Positions 33,584 through 43,226 of a DNA stretch of 64,000 nucleotides are shown piece by piece. Source of the DNA: Edaphobacter modestus (lineage in GTDB: Bacteria > Acidobacteriota > Terriglobia > Terriglobales > Acidobacteriaceae); assembly GCF_004217555.1 (NCBI RefSeq), contig NZ_SHKW01000001.1:1922001-1986000 (forward strand), given 5' to 3'. Each line of letters opens with the position of its first letter. The stretch's first letter is position 1. A model generated the notes under the pieces. The model was given only the letters and a program-made list of their open reading frames with translations. It was not told where the DNA came from and made no database searches. Position numbers and translations under genes: made by a program.

Positions 33584-35794
33584 ATGGCCGCACGGTACCG
33601 AACTCCCCTCATCATCCTCGGTAGTCTTGTTGCTTTGGTCGTCATCGCCATCCTCGCTGTCCCTCTGTTTCTGAATGCCGACAACTTCCGCGCCCGCATC
33701 GAAAATGAGCTCTCCACCTCGCTCGGCAGGAAGGTAACCCTGGGCAAGCTCGACCTCTCCGTCTGGTCTGGAAGCCTCGTTGCTCAGAATGCCACCTTGG
33801 CCGACAATCCCGCATTCAGCAACCAGCCCTTTCTGCAGGCTGCCTCGGTCAAGATCAACGTTGAGATGATTCCGCTCATCCTCAACCGCCAGGTTCATAT
33901 CACCGGCTTCTCCATCGACACGCCGAAGATCAATCTCATTCGCCATACGAATGGCACCTGGAACTACTCCACCATCGGAGCCGCGTCATCGAAATCCTCC
34001 GGCAACGGCAACGGATCCAGTTCCATGACGGGCGGCGTCACCGTCGGCCACGTCACGGTCACTCACGGACAGGTCAGCGTCTCCACCGAATCGGCCCCGG
34101 GAACTCCCGCAACTCCCAAGCGGACCTATGACCAGGTGAATCTCGAAGCGAAGAACTTCGCCTTCAGCAGGACGTTCCCCTTCACAGTCTCGGCGCACTT
34201 GCCAGGGGACGGGACCGTCAACCTGAACGGTAACGCCGGTCCCATCAATTCGACTGACGCCTCCCTTACTCCCTTCGGAGCCAAGCTCGCAATCAAGCAC
34301 CTTGATCCCGTAGCCTCGGGCTTCCTCGAACCTTTCGAGGGAATCACCGGTCTCATCAACGCGGTTGACGTCGAAGCCACCTGGAATGGCAAACAGCTTC
34401 ACGTCGCGAATCTCACCGTCGACACCCCTCATCTCACCGTCGTCCGCAAGGGCACCCCTCCAGCCGCCAGCGCCCCAAACGCACCCGATAGCAACGACAT
34501 GCTGAGCACCCTCGTTGCCGACCATCTGCAAGTGAAGAACGGCACGCTCGCCCTGTCCACTGCCGGCCAGTCGAAGCCAGCCGTCTACCAGCAGCTCAAC
34601 GCCGAGGTCTCCAACCTGTCGCCCATCGCGTCCTCGCCCTTCAAACTCAGTGCGCAGGTCCCCGGCGGAGGCTCACTCAACGCGGACGGAACCGCCGGCC
34701 CAATCAACTACAAGGACGCATCGGCCACGCCGCTCAACACGCACGCCGTCCTCAATCACATCGATCTCGCATCGAGCGGCCTTATCGCTCCCGAGACCGG
34801 GATCAGCGGCCTCGCCAACGTGGACCTCAAAGCTGTCTCCGACGGCAAAACGATCAACGCCAATGTCTCTTCCAACGCTCAGAACCTTCGTCTCGCCCGC
34901 AACGGAACTCCTTCGGACAAGCCCGTCGATCTGAAGGTAACCCTCGCGCACAATGTGCAGCAACAGACCGGGCAGATCCCGAGCGCAACCGTCACGATTG
35001 GAAATGCCGTCGTCAACATCAACGGAACCTACCAGACGAGCGGGCCAACCACCACCGCCATCAACCTGAAGGTCTCCGCACCGTCGCTCTCCATCGACGA
35101 GATCCAGGCCTTCCTTCCCTCCATCGGCGTGAATCTCCCCACCGGTTCCCGCCTGCAGGGTGGGACCCTCACCGCGAATCTCGACGTCACCGGCTCCACA
35201 GCCAATCCCATCATCAGCGGGCCGATTCGTCTCGATAACACCAATCTTGCAGGCTTCGATCTCGGTTCCAAGCTCTCGACCGTGAGCGCGCTTACCGGAG
35301 CCAAAACCGGATCGGTCACCGCGATCCGTTCCCTCAGCACCAACATCCGCGTCGACGGAGGAAACGTCCGCACCGACAATCTTGCTCTCGACGTCCCCGC
35401 GCTCGGAACCGCAACCGGAGCCGGAACCGTCGCCCCCTCAGGCGCGCTCAACTATAACGTCATCCTCAAGCTCACGGGCCTCGTGGGAACCGGCAACGCA
35501 GGAAGCGCTCCCGGAATCGGGGGCATCGCCGGTCAGCTTATGGGCATGATTCCCAACAGTGGAACCGCCGGCGCAGTCGGGGGAGTCGCCACCAGCGCCC
35601 TGCGCAATGGCATTCCCGTCGCAATCGGAGGCACGACCTCAAACCCCACCTTCGCGCCTAACCTCAGCGGAGCCGTCAGCAGTGGCGCTTCAGCCTTCAC
35701 CGGCGGCACAAAAAACGCCCCCGGCCAGAAGAATCAAAACCCAGCCGATTCGCTGAACGACGCACTGGGCGGTCTTCTCAACCGCAAGAAGTGA
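33584..35794 (+). CDS. AsmA-family protein
   Basis: A 736-residue protein with one N-terminal membrane helix (TPLIILGSLVALVVIAILAVPLFL) and a long beta-rich, Gly/Ala/Thr/Asn-rich periplasmic part. The AsmA start motif is clear: NADNFRARIENELSTSLGRKVTLGKLDLSVWSGSLVAQNATLADNPAFS. Later segments repeat the pattern KHLDPVASGFLEPFEGITGLINAVDVEATWNGKQL, consistent with stacked beta-groove repeats. AsmA-like proteins move phospholipids between membranes in Gram-negative cells. AAGGGA six bases before the ATG at 33584 sets the start. The 3' end is Gly/Pro/Asn-rich (GGTKNAPGQKNQNPADSL). The 269 bases upstream are AT-rich and probably hold the promoter, but I cannot fix it. Confidence 0.87.
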   Translation: MAARYRTPLIILGSLVALVVIAILAVPLFLNADNFRARIENELSTSLGRKVTLGKLDLSVWSGSLVAQNATLADNPAFSNQPFLQAASVKINVEMIPLILNRQVHITGFSIDTPKINLIRHTNGTWNYSTIGAASSKSSGNGNGSSSMTGGVTVGHVTVTHGQVSVSTESAPGTPATPKRTYDQVNLEAKNFAFSRTFPFTVSAHLPGDGTVNLNGNAGPINSTDASLTPFGAKLAIKHLDPVASGFLEPFEGITGLINAVDVEATWNGKQLHVANLTVDTPHLTVVRKGTPPAASAPNAPDSNDMLSTLVADHLQVKNGTLALSTAGQSKPAVYQQLNAEVSNLSPIASSPFKLSAQVPGGGSLNADGTAGPINYKDASATPLNTHAVLNHIDLASSGLIAPETGISGLANVDLKAVSDGKTINANVSSNAQNLRLARNGTPSDKPVDLKVTLAHNVQQQTGQIPSATVTIGNAVVNINGTYQTSGPTTTAINLKVSAPSLSIDEIQAFLPSIGVNLPTGSRLQGGTLTANLDVTGSTANPIISGPIRLDNTNLAGFDLGSKLSTVSALTGAKTGSVTAIRSLSTNIRVDGGNVRTDNLALDVPALGTATGAGTVAPSGALNYNVILKLTGLVGTGNAGSAPGIGGIAGQLMGMIPNSGTAGAVGGVATSALRNGIPVAIGGTTSNPTFAPNLSGAVSSGASAFTGGTKNAPGQKNQNPADSLNDALGGLLNRKK

Positions 35795-35798
35795 TCGG

Positions 35799-36308
35799 CT
35801 ACTTCGCGCGAAGCTCCATCACAACTTTTGCAGTTGTGATGGCCTGCCCGACGTGGCGCTGCGTGTGGTCCGCGCAGTGCACCAGCAGCCCGCCGACGGT
35901 AGTCGGTAGCTTCTTTCTTCCCACCCCCCGCGGCTGGTCGTAGCTCCTGTCCGAGAAAGCGAGCACGCGCCTGATCGAAACTTCAATCGCCTCGGCAAAC
36001 TCCATCAGGGTCGCTTCGCGATCCACGAACTCTTCTTCCGTCTTCAACAGCTTCAACTGGCGCGGCGTGAGCTGCTGGCCATCGGCATAGGTCAACAGCC
36101 GATCGAGCGAACGCGCGACATGCCGCAACTGCAATCCCACCGAAGGAAGCCCCAGGGGACGGGCTTCCATCTCCTCACCATTCAATTCATCACACCACCG
36201 CGCAACGTCCTCAGCTGCCAGTTCCAGCGCGTGCAGCACCCCGCGTCGCACGGCATCCACCTCACTCCGCGTCCCCCGAAGCCAGGGCTCAACTCTCTCG
36301 CCTGCCAT
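35799..36308 (-). CDS. DinB-family protein
   Basis: A 169-residue protein (MAGERVEPWLRGTRSEVDAVRRGVLHALELAAEDVARWC) with the four-helix DinB/YfiT pattern and three spaced His residues: LRHVARSLDRLLTY, then LLVHCADHTQRHVGQAITTAKV, which would bind a divalent metal. DinB-like proteins include thiol-dependent transferases (bacillithiol or mycothiol types); with bshA in this window that link is worth noting, but specificity is unknown. GGAGGT lies six bases before the ATG at 36308, whose first base is the last base of the preceding DUF1203 stop (TGATG). Confidence 0.8.
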   Translation of the reverse strand: MAGERVEPWLRGTRSEVDAVRRGVLHALELAAEDVARWCDELNGEEMEARPLGLPSVGLQLRHVARSLDRLLTYADGQQLTPRQLKLLKTEEEFVDREATLMEFAEAIEVSIRRVLAFSDRSYDQPRGVGRKKLPTTVGGLLVHCADHTQRHVGQAITTAKVVMELRAK

Positions 36309-36784
36309 CAAGACACCTCCATCCTCTCTACGCGGAAGTCGAAGCATCCCGCCTCGCCATCCCGTACCAGCACATACCGTATCGAAGCATCCTCAAAGAT
36401 CCTGGCGATCACCCCCTCCTGATCACCAGCAGCCGCTCTCCGTTCCGTCACCAGCCTCTGTTCCCCATCGTATCCATCCAGCACCACCGGATAAGGCACC
36501 AGCTCCGCCGGATAACCAGACTCCTCATCGAACCGCTGGCACAGCTCCGCATGAATAAACACCGGGCCCGGCGCGGGCACCGGAGCCAGCCTATAAAACG
36601 GATTGCACGTAAACAGGGTCCTCTTCTCCTCGCCAACTCGAAACGGTCTCAGGCAGTGTCTGCAGGGACCATGTCCTCGCGCAATCTCGGTATGGGCCGG
36701 ATGTCCATAGCCCGGCGAGCTCTTCGTCTCCAGCACCTTTTTCGCCGTCTCTGTCGGCAACGCAATCACTCGAATCTCAGCCAT
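36308..36784 (-). CDS. DUF1203 family protein
   Basis: A 158-residue protein starting MAEIRVIALPTETAKKVL. It shows the DUF1203 pattern: GHGPCRHCLRPFRVGEEKRTLFTCNPFYRLAPVPAPGPVFIHAELCQRF, then PAELVPYPVVLDGYDGEQRLV and RIFEDASIRYVLVRDGEAGCFDFRVERM. CRHCLR and the later Cys are conserved in the family; function unknown. GAGGTG lies five bases before the ATG at 36784. It is translationally coupled to the DinB gene (TGATG) and begins 105 bases after the ABC transporter operon, on the same strand. Confidence 0.85.
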   Translation of the reverse strand: MAEIRVIALPTETAKKVLETKSSPGYGHPAHTEIARGHGPCRHCLRPFRVGEEKRTLFTCNPFYRLAPVPAPGPVFIHAELCQRFDEESGYPAELVPYPVVLDGYDGEQRLVTERRAAAGDQEGVIARIFEDASIRYVLVRDGEAGCFDFRVERMEVS

Positions 36785-36889
36785 CTCACCACCTCGTGGT
36801 CTGTTGACCATTGAGGCAAGTCTGAACCTCCCGGACCGAGACCACACTCCGATCCGTTCACTCAAATTCGGAGCGCCCGTCGGCTTCCC

Positions 36890-37819
36890 TCAAAGCCCTT
36901 TGCTTCTCCGAAACTCGCGCACCACGTCAGCCACATCCCTGTGCTGTCCATCCACGGCATCGTTCATTCCGCGAACCTCATTTTCAGTCAGCTTTCCTGC
37001 GAGCCGATCCATCGCGGTCTGAATCCCTGGATGCCGTTGCAGCGAATCCTCCCGGATCAAAGGAACCGCCTCGTACGGTGGGAAGTAGTGCTTGTCATCC
37101 TCCAGAGCAACCAGTCGCAACGCTCGGATTGGTCCATCGGTCGAGTTCCCCGCAACCATATCCACCTGAGCCGACGAGAGCGCCCGATACAGCAGGCCCA
37201 GATCCATCGTTCGCGGCTCGTCGCCGAACTTCAGCCCATAGGCCGCCTCAAGCCCGCGCAATCCGTCCGGCCGCTCTTCGAACTCATACCCCACGCCCAG
37301 CCTCATCGTGTTGGCGTGCGGAACCGCATCCGATATCGTCTTCAGCCCGAACCGTTGTGCCTCGTCGCCACGAACCACCATGGCGAACGTATTCTCGAAT
37401 CCCAGCCCCGGTTCAACACGGACATGATAACGCTGCGCGTACAGACGCCGTACCGTCTCGAAGACTCGCGCCTCGTCGCGTTGCCCTACCGGCGGCAGCG
37501 GCTGCTTCAGGATCGCGGTGAGCGCCGTTCCGGTGTACTCGACATAACCATCGATGCGGCCGCTCACCAGTGCCTGCTGACAGATATAACTTCCCGCAAG
37601 GTAAAACCTTCTTTCCACCCCTTTACCGGTTACCGCTTCGATCTCCTGCGCCAGCAGCTCGCCCAGCACCACCTGCTCGGTAAAATTTTTGGCCCCAATC
37701 GTCACCCGGGACGACCGGGGCGGGGCGCAGGCCATGCAAAACAACAAAAGACAGATCAAGCTTCCGTTCAAAAACCGCGAAGCGACTGCGGTATGCGCTC
37801 TCGCAAGCCGTTCCGTCAT
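36890..37819 (-). CDS. glycine betaine/choline-type ABC transporter substrate-binding protein
   Basis: A 309-residue OpuAC/OsmF-type binding protein. A signal region ends FLNGSLICLLLFCMAC, a likely lipobox, so it is probably membrane-anchored outside. The mature start VTIGAKNFTEQVVLGELLAQEIE is the hallmark of the OpuCC/OsmF branch, followed by VERRFYLAGSYICQQALVSGRIDGYVEYTGTAL, GLGFENTFAMVVRGDEA and DMVAGNSTDGPIRAL. Typical ligands are choline, glycine betaine or carnitine; the ligand here is not decided. The ATG overlaps the permease stop (ATGA), completing an ATPase-permease-binding protein operon. Confidence 0.9.
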   Translation of the reverse strand: MTERLARAHTAVASRFLNGSLICLLLFCMACAPPRSSRVTIGAKNFTEQVVLGELLAQEIEAVTGKGVERRFYLAGSYICQQALVSGRIDGYVEYTGTALTAILKQPLPPVGQRDEARVFETVRRLYAQRYHVRVEPGLGFENTFAMVVRGDEAQRFGLKTISDAVPHANTMRLGVGYEFEERPDGLRGLEAAYGLKFGDEPRTMDLGLLYRALSSAQVDMVAGNSTDGPIRALRLVALEDDKHYFPPYEAVPLIREDSLQRHPGIQTAMDRLAGKLTENEVRGMNDAVDGQHRDVADVVREFRRSKGL

Positions 37820-38448
37820 GACTGCCGCACCGCAAGCTTCTTTTCCACCCATCCCAGACCCGCGTCCGCGATCAGGGCCAGCAGGGCGGCAGGAATAGCA
37901 CCGGCCAGCACCAGGCCGTTGTCCACGCTCGCCACGCCGCGGAAGATCAGCTCACCCAGACCTCCCGCCCCGATTGCAGCCGCAATCGTCGCCACCCCGA
38001 CGCAGATCACCGTCGCCGTCCGCACGCCGGCCAGAATGACGCTCGCCGCAATCGGCAGCTCGACTTTCCTTAGGCGCTGCCACCCTGTCATCCCCATCGC
38101 GTCGGCAACGCCGGTCAACTCCGGGCTTACACTCTCGATGCCGGCATACGTATTCCGAAGGATCGGCAGCAGCGCGTATCCGGTCAGGGCAACGATCGCC
38201 AGCCGGGCGGCGTTCTCTCCCAGCCAAGGTACGGGCAGCAACAGGCCGAAGAGCGCCAGGCTCGGAACCGTCTGGATCACATTCGCAAACCCGATCACAG
38301 GGTGGGCCCAGCGGCGTCTTCGGGTCAGCAGAACTCCAAGCGGAAGCCCGATGAGAACCGCAAAGAGCATCGCGCTCATGGTCAGCCACAGGTGCTCAAA
38401 CGTCAGTCGCGCGATCTCCCAGCCGTGCTGCCGCAGGAGATCCATCAT
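37816..38448 (-). CDS. OpuC/ProW-type ABC transporter permease
   Basis: A 210-residue permease with about five to six membrane segments. The core is TMSAMLFAVLIGLPLGVLLTRRRRWAHPVIGFANVIQTVPSLALFGLLLPV, then NTYAGIESVSPELTGVADAMGMTGWQRLRKVELPIAASVILAGVRTATVICVGVATIAAAIGAGGLGELIFRG, in which the EAA loop (ADAMGMTGWQRLRKVELP) contacts the ATPase. It overlaps both neighbours by four bases (ATGA). Single permease per operon, not a fused permease-binding protein. Confidence 0.92.
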   Translation of the reverse strand: MMDLLRQHGWEIARLTFEHLWLTMSAMLFAVLIGLPLGVLLTRRRRWAHPVIGFANVIQTVPSLALFGLLLPVPWLGENAARLAIVALTGYALLPILRNTYAGIESVSPELTGVADAMGMTGWQRLRKVELPIAASVILAGVRTATVICVGVATIAAAIGAGGLGELIFRGVASVDNGLVLAGAIPAALLALIADAGLGWVEKKLAVRQS

Positions 38449-39206
38449 CTTCCCACCATACGGTGTACGGCGGAAACATAATCTTTTACATGAGGGTTTT
38501 GAGATCTGGCAACGTCGCCAGAAAGTAGGTCCGCTACGACCCCTCCTTTGGACAGAATCACGACGCGGTCAGCCAGGAAGAGCGCCTCATCCAGATCGTG
38601 AGTGACCAGGAGAACCGTCTTCCCCATTCGCTCCAACAGTCCCTTGAGCATCGTCTGCATCTCTCCCCGCGTCAGGGGATCGAGCGCGCCGAACGGCTCG
38701 TCCATCAGAAGTACAGCCGGATCAAGCGCCAGAGCGCGGGCAAACCCCACCCTTTGTCGTTGGCCGCCTGAAAGCTGCCAGGGCAAGCGCTCGTGCAGCC
38801 CTTCGAAGTCCAGCCCAACCTGTTCGATCACTTCCCTCGCCCGAGCTCTTCGATCCTCACTCGACCTGCCCGCAAGTTCCAGCCCCAGGCCGGCGTTGCG
38901 CTCGATACTCATGTGAGGAAACAGCCCCGTCTCCTGGATCACATAGCCGATGCCTCTCCGCAAGGCAACAAGATCCGCGGCGCTTCGAATAGCACTGACG
39001 CTTTGCCCATTCACCGTCACCCCACCGGAAGTCGGCCGCACCAGGCCGTTCACCGTCCGCAACAGCGTGGTCTTGCCCGATCCACTCCGTCCCAGTAGCG
39101 CGGTCGTGCTCCCGGCGGCAAGCGAGATAGAGATGTCCCGCAAAATAAACTGCCCACCTGCCGGCGTGTAGCTCACCTTCGCGAACTCAACGCCGGCCGT
39201 GGGCAT
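38445..39206 (-). CDS. OpuC/ProV-type ABC transporter ATP-binding protein
   Basis: A 253-residue ATPase starting MPTAGVEFAKVSYTPAGGQ. It has Walker A GRSGSGKTT, Q-loop YVIQETGLFPHMSIERNAGL, signature LSGGQRQRVGFARALALDP, Walker B VLLMDEPFGALD and switch VTHDLDEALFLADRV, all intact. There is no CBS pair, so it lacks the ionic-strength sensor of OpuAA/ProV. The frame is open a further 25 codons but that part reads as non-coding. It is the first gene of the transporter operon and lies 28 bases downstream of the P-loop kinase-like gene on the same strand. Confidence 0.93.
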   Translation of the reverse strand: MPTAGVEFAKVSYTPAGGQFILRDISISLAAGSTTALLGRSGSGKTTLLRTVNGLVRPTSGGVTVNGQSVSAIRSAADLVALRRGIGYVIQETGLFPHMSIERNAGLGLELAGRSSEDRRARAREVIEQVGLDFEGLHERLPWQLSGGQRQRVGFARALALDPAVLLMDEPFGALDPLTRGEMQTMLKGLLERMGKTVLLVTHDLDEALFLADRVVILSKGGVVADLLSGDVARSQNPHVKDYVSAVHRMVGR

Positions 39207-39234
39207 GTTGTCTACTTTACCGCGTCCATTCCGG

Positions 39235-40086
39235 CTACTGCGCGGCCTCCGGGTCCGAGTCCACGGCGGCCGGCGATCCAACCGCAGCAGGCTCGCCGGT
39301 AGTTCCGGGCTGCCCTTTCACGCGAACGATCGTGATCTTGTCGAAGCCTTCCTTGAAGGTCGGTGCACGCAGACGCTCCGCCATCTTCTGCATCACCTCG
39401 TCGGAGACAGAGCGGTCGCGTTTGCTGTTGCGTTCCATGCATACGGCCAGCGGAACGTCGAAGAACACGGCCTGAACCTCGTAGCCGAAGCTCTTCGCCA
39501 TCCGGATCCACTGCCTGCGCTCATGCGGCGAGAGGTTGGTCGCATCCACATAGTTCCATGGCATCTTGGCGATCAACCGTGCGCGTAGCAGGCTCCGCAG
39601 CGTGGAAAACACCAGTCCCTGGTAACGCTGCTCCGTAATGTCATCGAACAGGATCGTTCGCAGCAGATCGCTCGAAAGCGGGGTTACGCCACGGCGTTTG
39701 TACCAGGTCGTCTTGCCTGAACCCGGAAGACCGATCGTCAACACCACATACCCCTTCGGCGACTTCACAGCCGGTTGCTCGGGCGGTGCAACCGCAACCG
39801 AATCCGGCTGCACCTCCACCACGACCTTCTGTTCCGGAGTGGCAGGCACGAACGGTTCAGCCAACTCAGCCGGAGCGACAGCTTCGGGCTCCTCCACCAC
39901 CTGCTGTGGCGGCGGTTCCGAATCACTCGCTTGTACCGGAGTCGGATCCGGATACGAGGGCCTCAAAGGTGCCTGTTGATTTGCGGGCAGTTCCTGTCCG
40001 CTCTTGCCCGTGGACTCCGACTCATTCGGTCCACGTCTTGGGCGTCGTCTCATCTTTTCGATTATCCATTCGCGCAGATCGCGCAT
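39235..40086 (-). CDS. P-loop (AAA_33-type) kinase-like protein
   Basis: From MRDLREWIIEKMRRRPRRGP the product has 283 residues. Residues about 20-110 are a disordered Pro/Glu/Ser/Val-rich region. Residues about 112-255 are a P-loop kinase-like domain: YVVLTIGLPGSGKTTWYKRRGV, LSSDLLRTILFDD, VFSTLRSLLRARLIAKMPWNYVDATNLSPHERRQWIRMAKSFGYEVQAVFFDVPLAVCMERNSKRDRSVSDEVMQKMAERL. This matches AAA_33-type proteins related to polynucleotide kinase and zeta-toxin-like kinases. A role in RNA repair is possible, but not shown. The longer upstream frame (to 40956) is antisense to gap and is rejected. Start is uncertain; no strong ribosome site. Confidence 0.8.
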   Translation of the reverse strand: MRDLREWIIEKMRRRPRRGPNESESTGKSGQELPANQQAPLRPSYPDPTPVQASDSEPPPQQVVEEPEAVAPAELAEPFVPATPEQKVVVEVQPDSVAVAPPEQPAVKSPKGYVVLTIGLPGSGKTTWYKRRGVTPLSSDLLRTILFDDITEQRYQGLVFSTLRSLLRARLIAKMPWNYVDATNLSPHERRQWIRMAKSFGYEVQAVFFDVPLAVCMERNSKRDRSVSDEVMQKMAERLRAPTFKEGFDKITIVRVKGQPGTTGEPAAVGSPAAVDSDPEAAQ

Positions 40087-40357
40087 ACGTCGCTTGTAAC
40101 ACACGGCCAAAGCCGCTCGCAAATCAACGAACCTGTTGTGACACCCGAACTCGCTCCCGATTCGGCATTGCAGTCCATCATCCCGCATCGCCGGCTTTCT
40201 GTCGGGATTGGGCAATGCGACAGAAACCGCGAAATTCCGCCCGATCCAAGGGCGCCCCTGAAACCGCCGCATTCCTGTGGATTTTTGCGGCGCCCCCCGA
40301 TCCAGTGATAGCATCCGGTGCTGATGGCGCACGCGCCTTTCCCGCGTTCTGGATATG

Positions 40358-40391
40358 CGCGTTTTGGGCGTTCTACAATAGATAAAACGCG
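40358..40391 (+). promoter_or_regulatory. gap promoter region with inverted repeat around the -10
   Basis: TACAAT at 40374-40379 is a plausible -10. It is flanked by exact inverted repeats CGCGTTTT (40358-40365) and AAAACGCG (40384-40391), an arrangement suited to a repressor covering the -10. No convincing -35 is visible. The larger gap 40087-40432 holds otherwise only non-coding DNA. Confidence 0.4.
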
Positions 40392-40432
40392 TAAACAAAC
40401 ACCCAGCATCAACGACAGGAGCAACCGAAAAC

Positions 40433-41437
<1,005 letters not shown>

Positions 41438-41470
41438 CAGGAGCAGAGCACCTCGCTCCAACAGCAATCA

Positions 41471-41521
41471 ATCATCGTCCGGGGGCGGCTCAGCCTGCGC
41501 TTGAGCCGTCCGGACGATGAT
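41471..41521. terminator. long hairpin after gap
   Basis: ATCATCGTCCGG (41471-41482) pairs exactly with CCGGACGATGAT (41510-41521), and inside it CGGCTCA (41486-41492) pairs with TGAGCCG (41502-41508). A 19-bp interrupted stem 34 bases after the gap stop. No T-run follows, so it may act as an RNA 3' stabiliser or a Rho-linked end rather than a classic terminator. Confidence 0.6.
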
Positions 41522-41556
41522 CCAGAGAATTCGCTGCAACCTCTCAGTATTTTTGT

Positions 41557-42036
41557 ATGGCTTCAATCGATTTGCGTTCCGACCTTTCCTTCTTTCGCCT
41601 CCTTAGGGATAGCTACCACCGCCTTACCCGGCTCTCTCTGATACCCGATGAGATCGAGGAGTCACGCGCACCCGAATGGCTCTATAAGACCGCCCCCTTT
41701 GGTCTTCTTGCCCACAACACTGCGACTGACCCGGTCTTCCTCTACGGCAACCAGACCGCGCAGTCACTGTTTGGATACACATGGGACGAACTGACGGCAC
41801 TGCCGTCTCGTCTCTCAGCCGAGGCACCGGAGCGCGACGAACGGCAGCGCTTTCTCGAACGCGTCCAACGCGACGGTTTCGTCTCGGGATACTCCGGCAT
41901 TCGCATCACAAAAGACGGGAGGCGCTTCCGTATAGAGAACGCAACGGTCTGGCAATTGATCGACAACGCCGGAACACATCATGGACAGGCAGCGATGCTT
42001 CCGACGGATGCTGTGAAAAGCGTCACATCAAGTTGA
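41557..42036 (+). CDS. MEKHLA domain protein
   Basis: A 159-residue soluble protein with the PAS-related MEKHLA domain across its length: SYHRLTRLSLIP, APEWLYKTAPFGLLAHNTATDPVFLYGNQTAQSLFGYTWDELTALPSRLSAEAPERDERQRFLERVQRDGFVSGYSGIRITKDGRRFRIENATVWQLIDNAGTHHGQAAM. The domain is known from plant HD-ZIP III proteins and from stand-alone bacterial proteins; its ligand and role are unsettled. It follows the gap hairpin and stands alone. Confidence 0.88.
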   Translation: MASIDLRSDLSFFRLLRDSYHRLTRLSLIPDEIEESRAPEWLYKTAPFGLLAHNTATDPVFLYGNQTAQSLFGYTWDELTALPSRLSAEAPERDERQRFLERVQRDGFVSGYSGIRITKDGRRFRIENATVWQLIDNAGTHHGQAAMLPTDAVKSVTSS

Positions 42037-42079
42037 AGATTGCTGGCACCAGATCCTCCGTCCATGTGGTCCATTCCGC

Positions 42080-42742
42080 TCACATCGCTTCTGAGTACGA
42101 ATAAGGCCGATGCTTGCCACTCCTCAGAAAATAGACGCAGATGATGATGCTGGCTACCGCTGCATAAGCGCACCACACCGAAGTAAACGCATACCGCTTC
42201 ACCGCCATAGTAATCAGCAAAATCGCCAGGTTTGCTCCACCGAAGATCACCATATCCCCAATACCCGAAAAAAACAGCGACCCGCACGTCGCGATCACAT
42301 ACAACAGCGCCGCCCACGTCTGGTTGGTCGCCTCATTCACATAGACAATGCTGTTGTGTTCCGCGTACACCTGCAACGGATACGCCGTAAGCCCCCACAA
42401 CATAAACAACGTCAGCCCCAGGCCTAACGCTGCGAACGGCAGCATCTTCCTTCGCCGCGCCACCGTAGGCTCAAACAGCACGACGCTCAACGGAATCAGG
42501 AACGGCAAGAGGCCCTGCGCATACAGCACAAACGCCGCACCGGCATCATGTGCCACCTTTGGCGACATAGACCCGTCCAGCCCCAGCCAGACGAAGCCCT
42601 CCATAAACTGGTGCAACGCAAACAAGGTCGGCAGAGACGCAAACAGCAATTCCCGCTTATGCTTTACACGCGATAGCGTAACTACGCCGATCGATCCCAG
42701 AACACCACTGCCCACAAAGTTCGCCGTTGCTGAAAAACACAC
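42080..42742 (-). CDS. DUF6629-like integral membrane protein
   Basis: I take GTG at 42742 as start, giving MCFSATANFVGSGVLGSIGVVTLSRV, the characteristic N-terminus of this membrane family; GGGAG lies nine bases upstream. The 220-residue product has about seven hydrophobic segments, with FALHQFMEGFVWLGLDG near residue 45, LPFLIPLSVVLFEP, YVIATCGSLFFSGIGDMVIFGGANLAILLI and CAYAAVASIIICVYFL. No function is known to me for the family. It is transcribed opposite to its neighbours, 65 bases divergent from the RidA gene. Confidence 0.8.
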   Translation of the reverse strand: MCFSATANFVGSGVLGSIGVVTLSRVKHKRELLFASLPTLFALHQFMEGFVWLGLDGSMSPKVAHDAGAAFVLYAQGLLPFLIPLSVVLFEPTVARRRKMLPFAALGLGLTLFMLWGLTAYPLQVYAEHNSIVYVNEATNQTWAALLYVIATCGSLFFSGIGDMVIFGGANLAILLITMAVKRYAFTSVWCAYAAVASIIICVYFLRSGKHRPYSYSEAM

Positions 42743-42807
42743 TACCAGTCTCTCCCTTTTGTCGTTGCTGATGCAGCCGATCATACTCGGGCCATTACAA
42801 TCCTCCC

Positions 42808-43182
42808 ATGACCCGCACGAACATTCCCGGCAGTAGCCCTTACGAGCCCATCATTGGCTTTTCGCGCGCCGTTCGCCTCGGCAATCAGGTCTACGTCTCG
42901 GGGACCGGTCCGGTCGGCGCAGACGATCTCGACGTCGCCCAGCAGACCGACCAGTGCCTCACCCTCATCGCCGCCGCGCTCAAGAACGCGGGCTCATCCA
43001 TCGAGCACGTCTACCGCACCCGCATGTTCCTCACCCGCACCGAGGACTGGGAGACCGTAGGGCGCGTCCACGGCAAGTTCTTCTCCCTCATCCGCCCCGC
43101 CGCCACCATGGTCGTCGTCAAAGAACTGCTCGACCCTCGCTGGCGTATCGAGATCGAGGCCGACGCCTTCATCCCCGAATAA
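42808..43182 (+). CDS. RidA-family protein
   Basis: A 124-residue protein with the YjgF/RidA fold: SPYEPIIGFSRAVRLGNQVYVSGTGPVG, then QTDQCLTLIAAALKNAGSSIEHVYRTRMFLTRTEDWETVGRVHGKFFS and ATMVVVKELLDPRWRIEIEADAFIPE. The conserved Arg before MFLT and the Glu near the end are kept, as in members that hydrolyse reactive enamine/imine intermediates. The N-terminal extension (MTRTNIPGSSPYEP) is of the YjgF-like subgroup often seen without an adjacent PLP enzyme. Followed after 44 bases by a membrane protein gene. Confidence 0.9.
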   Translation: MTRTNIPGSSPYEPIIGFSRAVRLGNQVYVSGTGPVGADDLDVAQQTDQCLTLIAAALKNAGSSIEHVYRTRMFLTRTEDWETVGRVHGKFFSLIRPAATMVVVKELLDPRWRIEIEADAFIPE

Positions 43183-43226
43183 ATTCGTTCCATCAACGCG
43201 ACTGACCTCGCTACAATCGAGACGCC

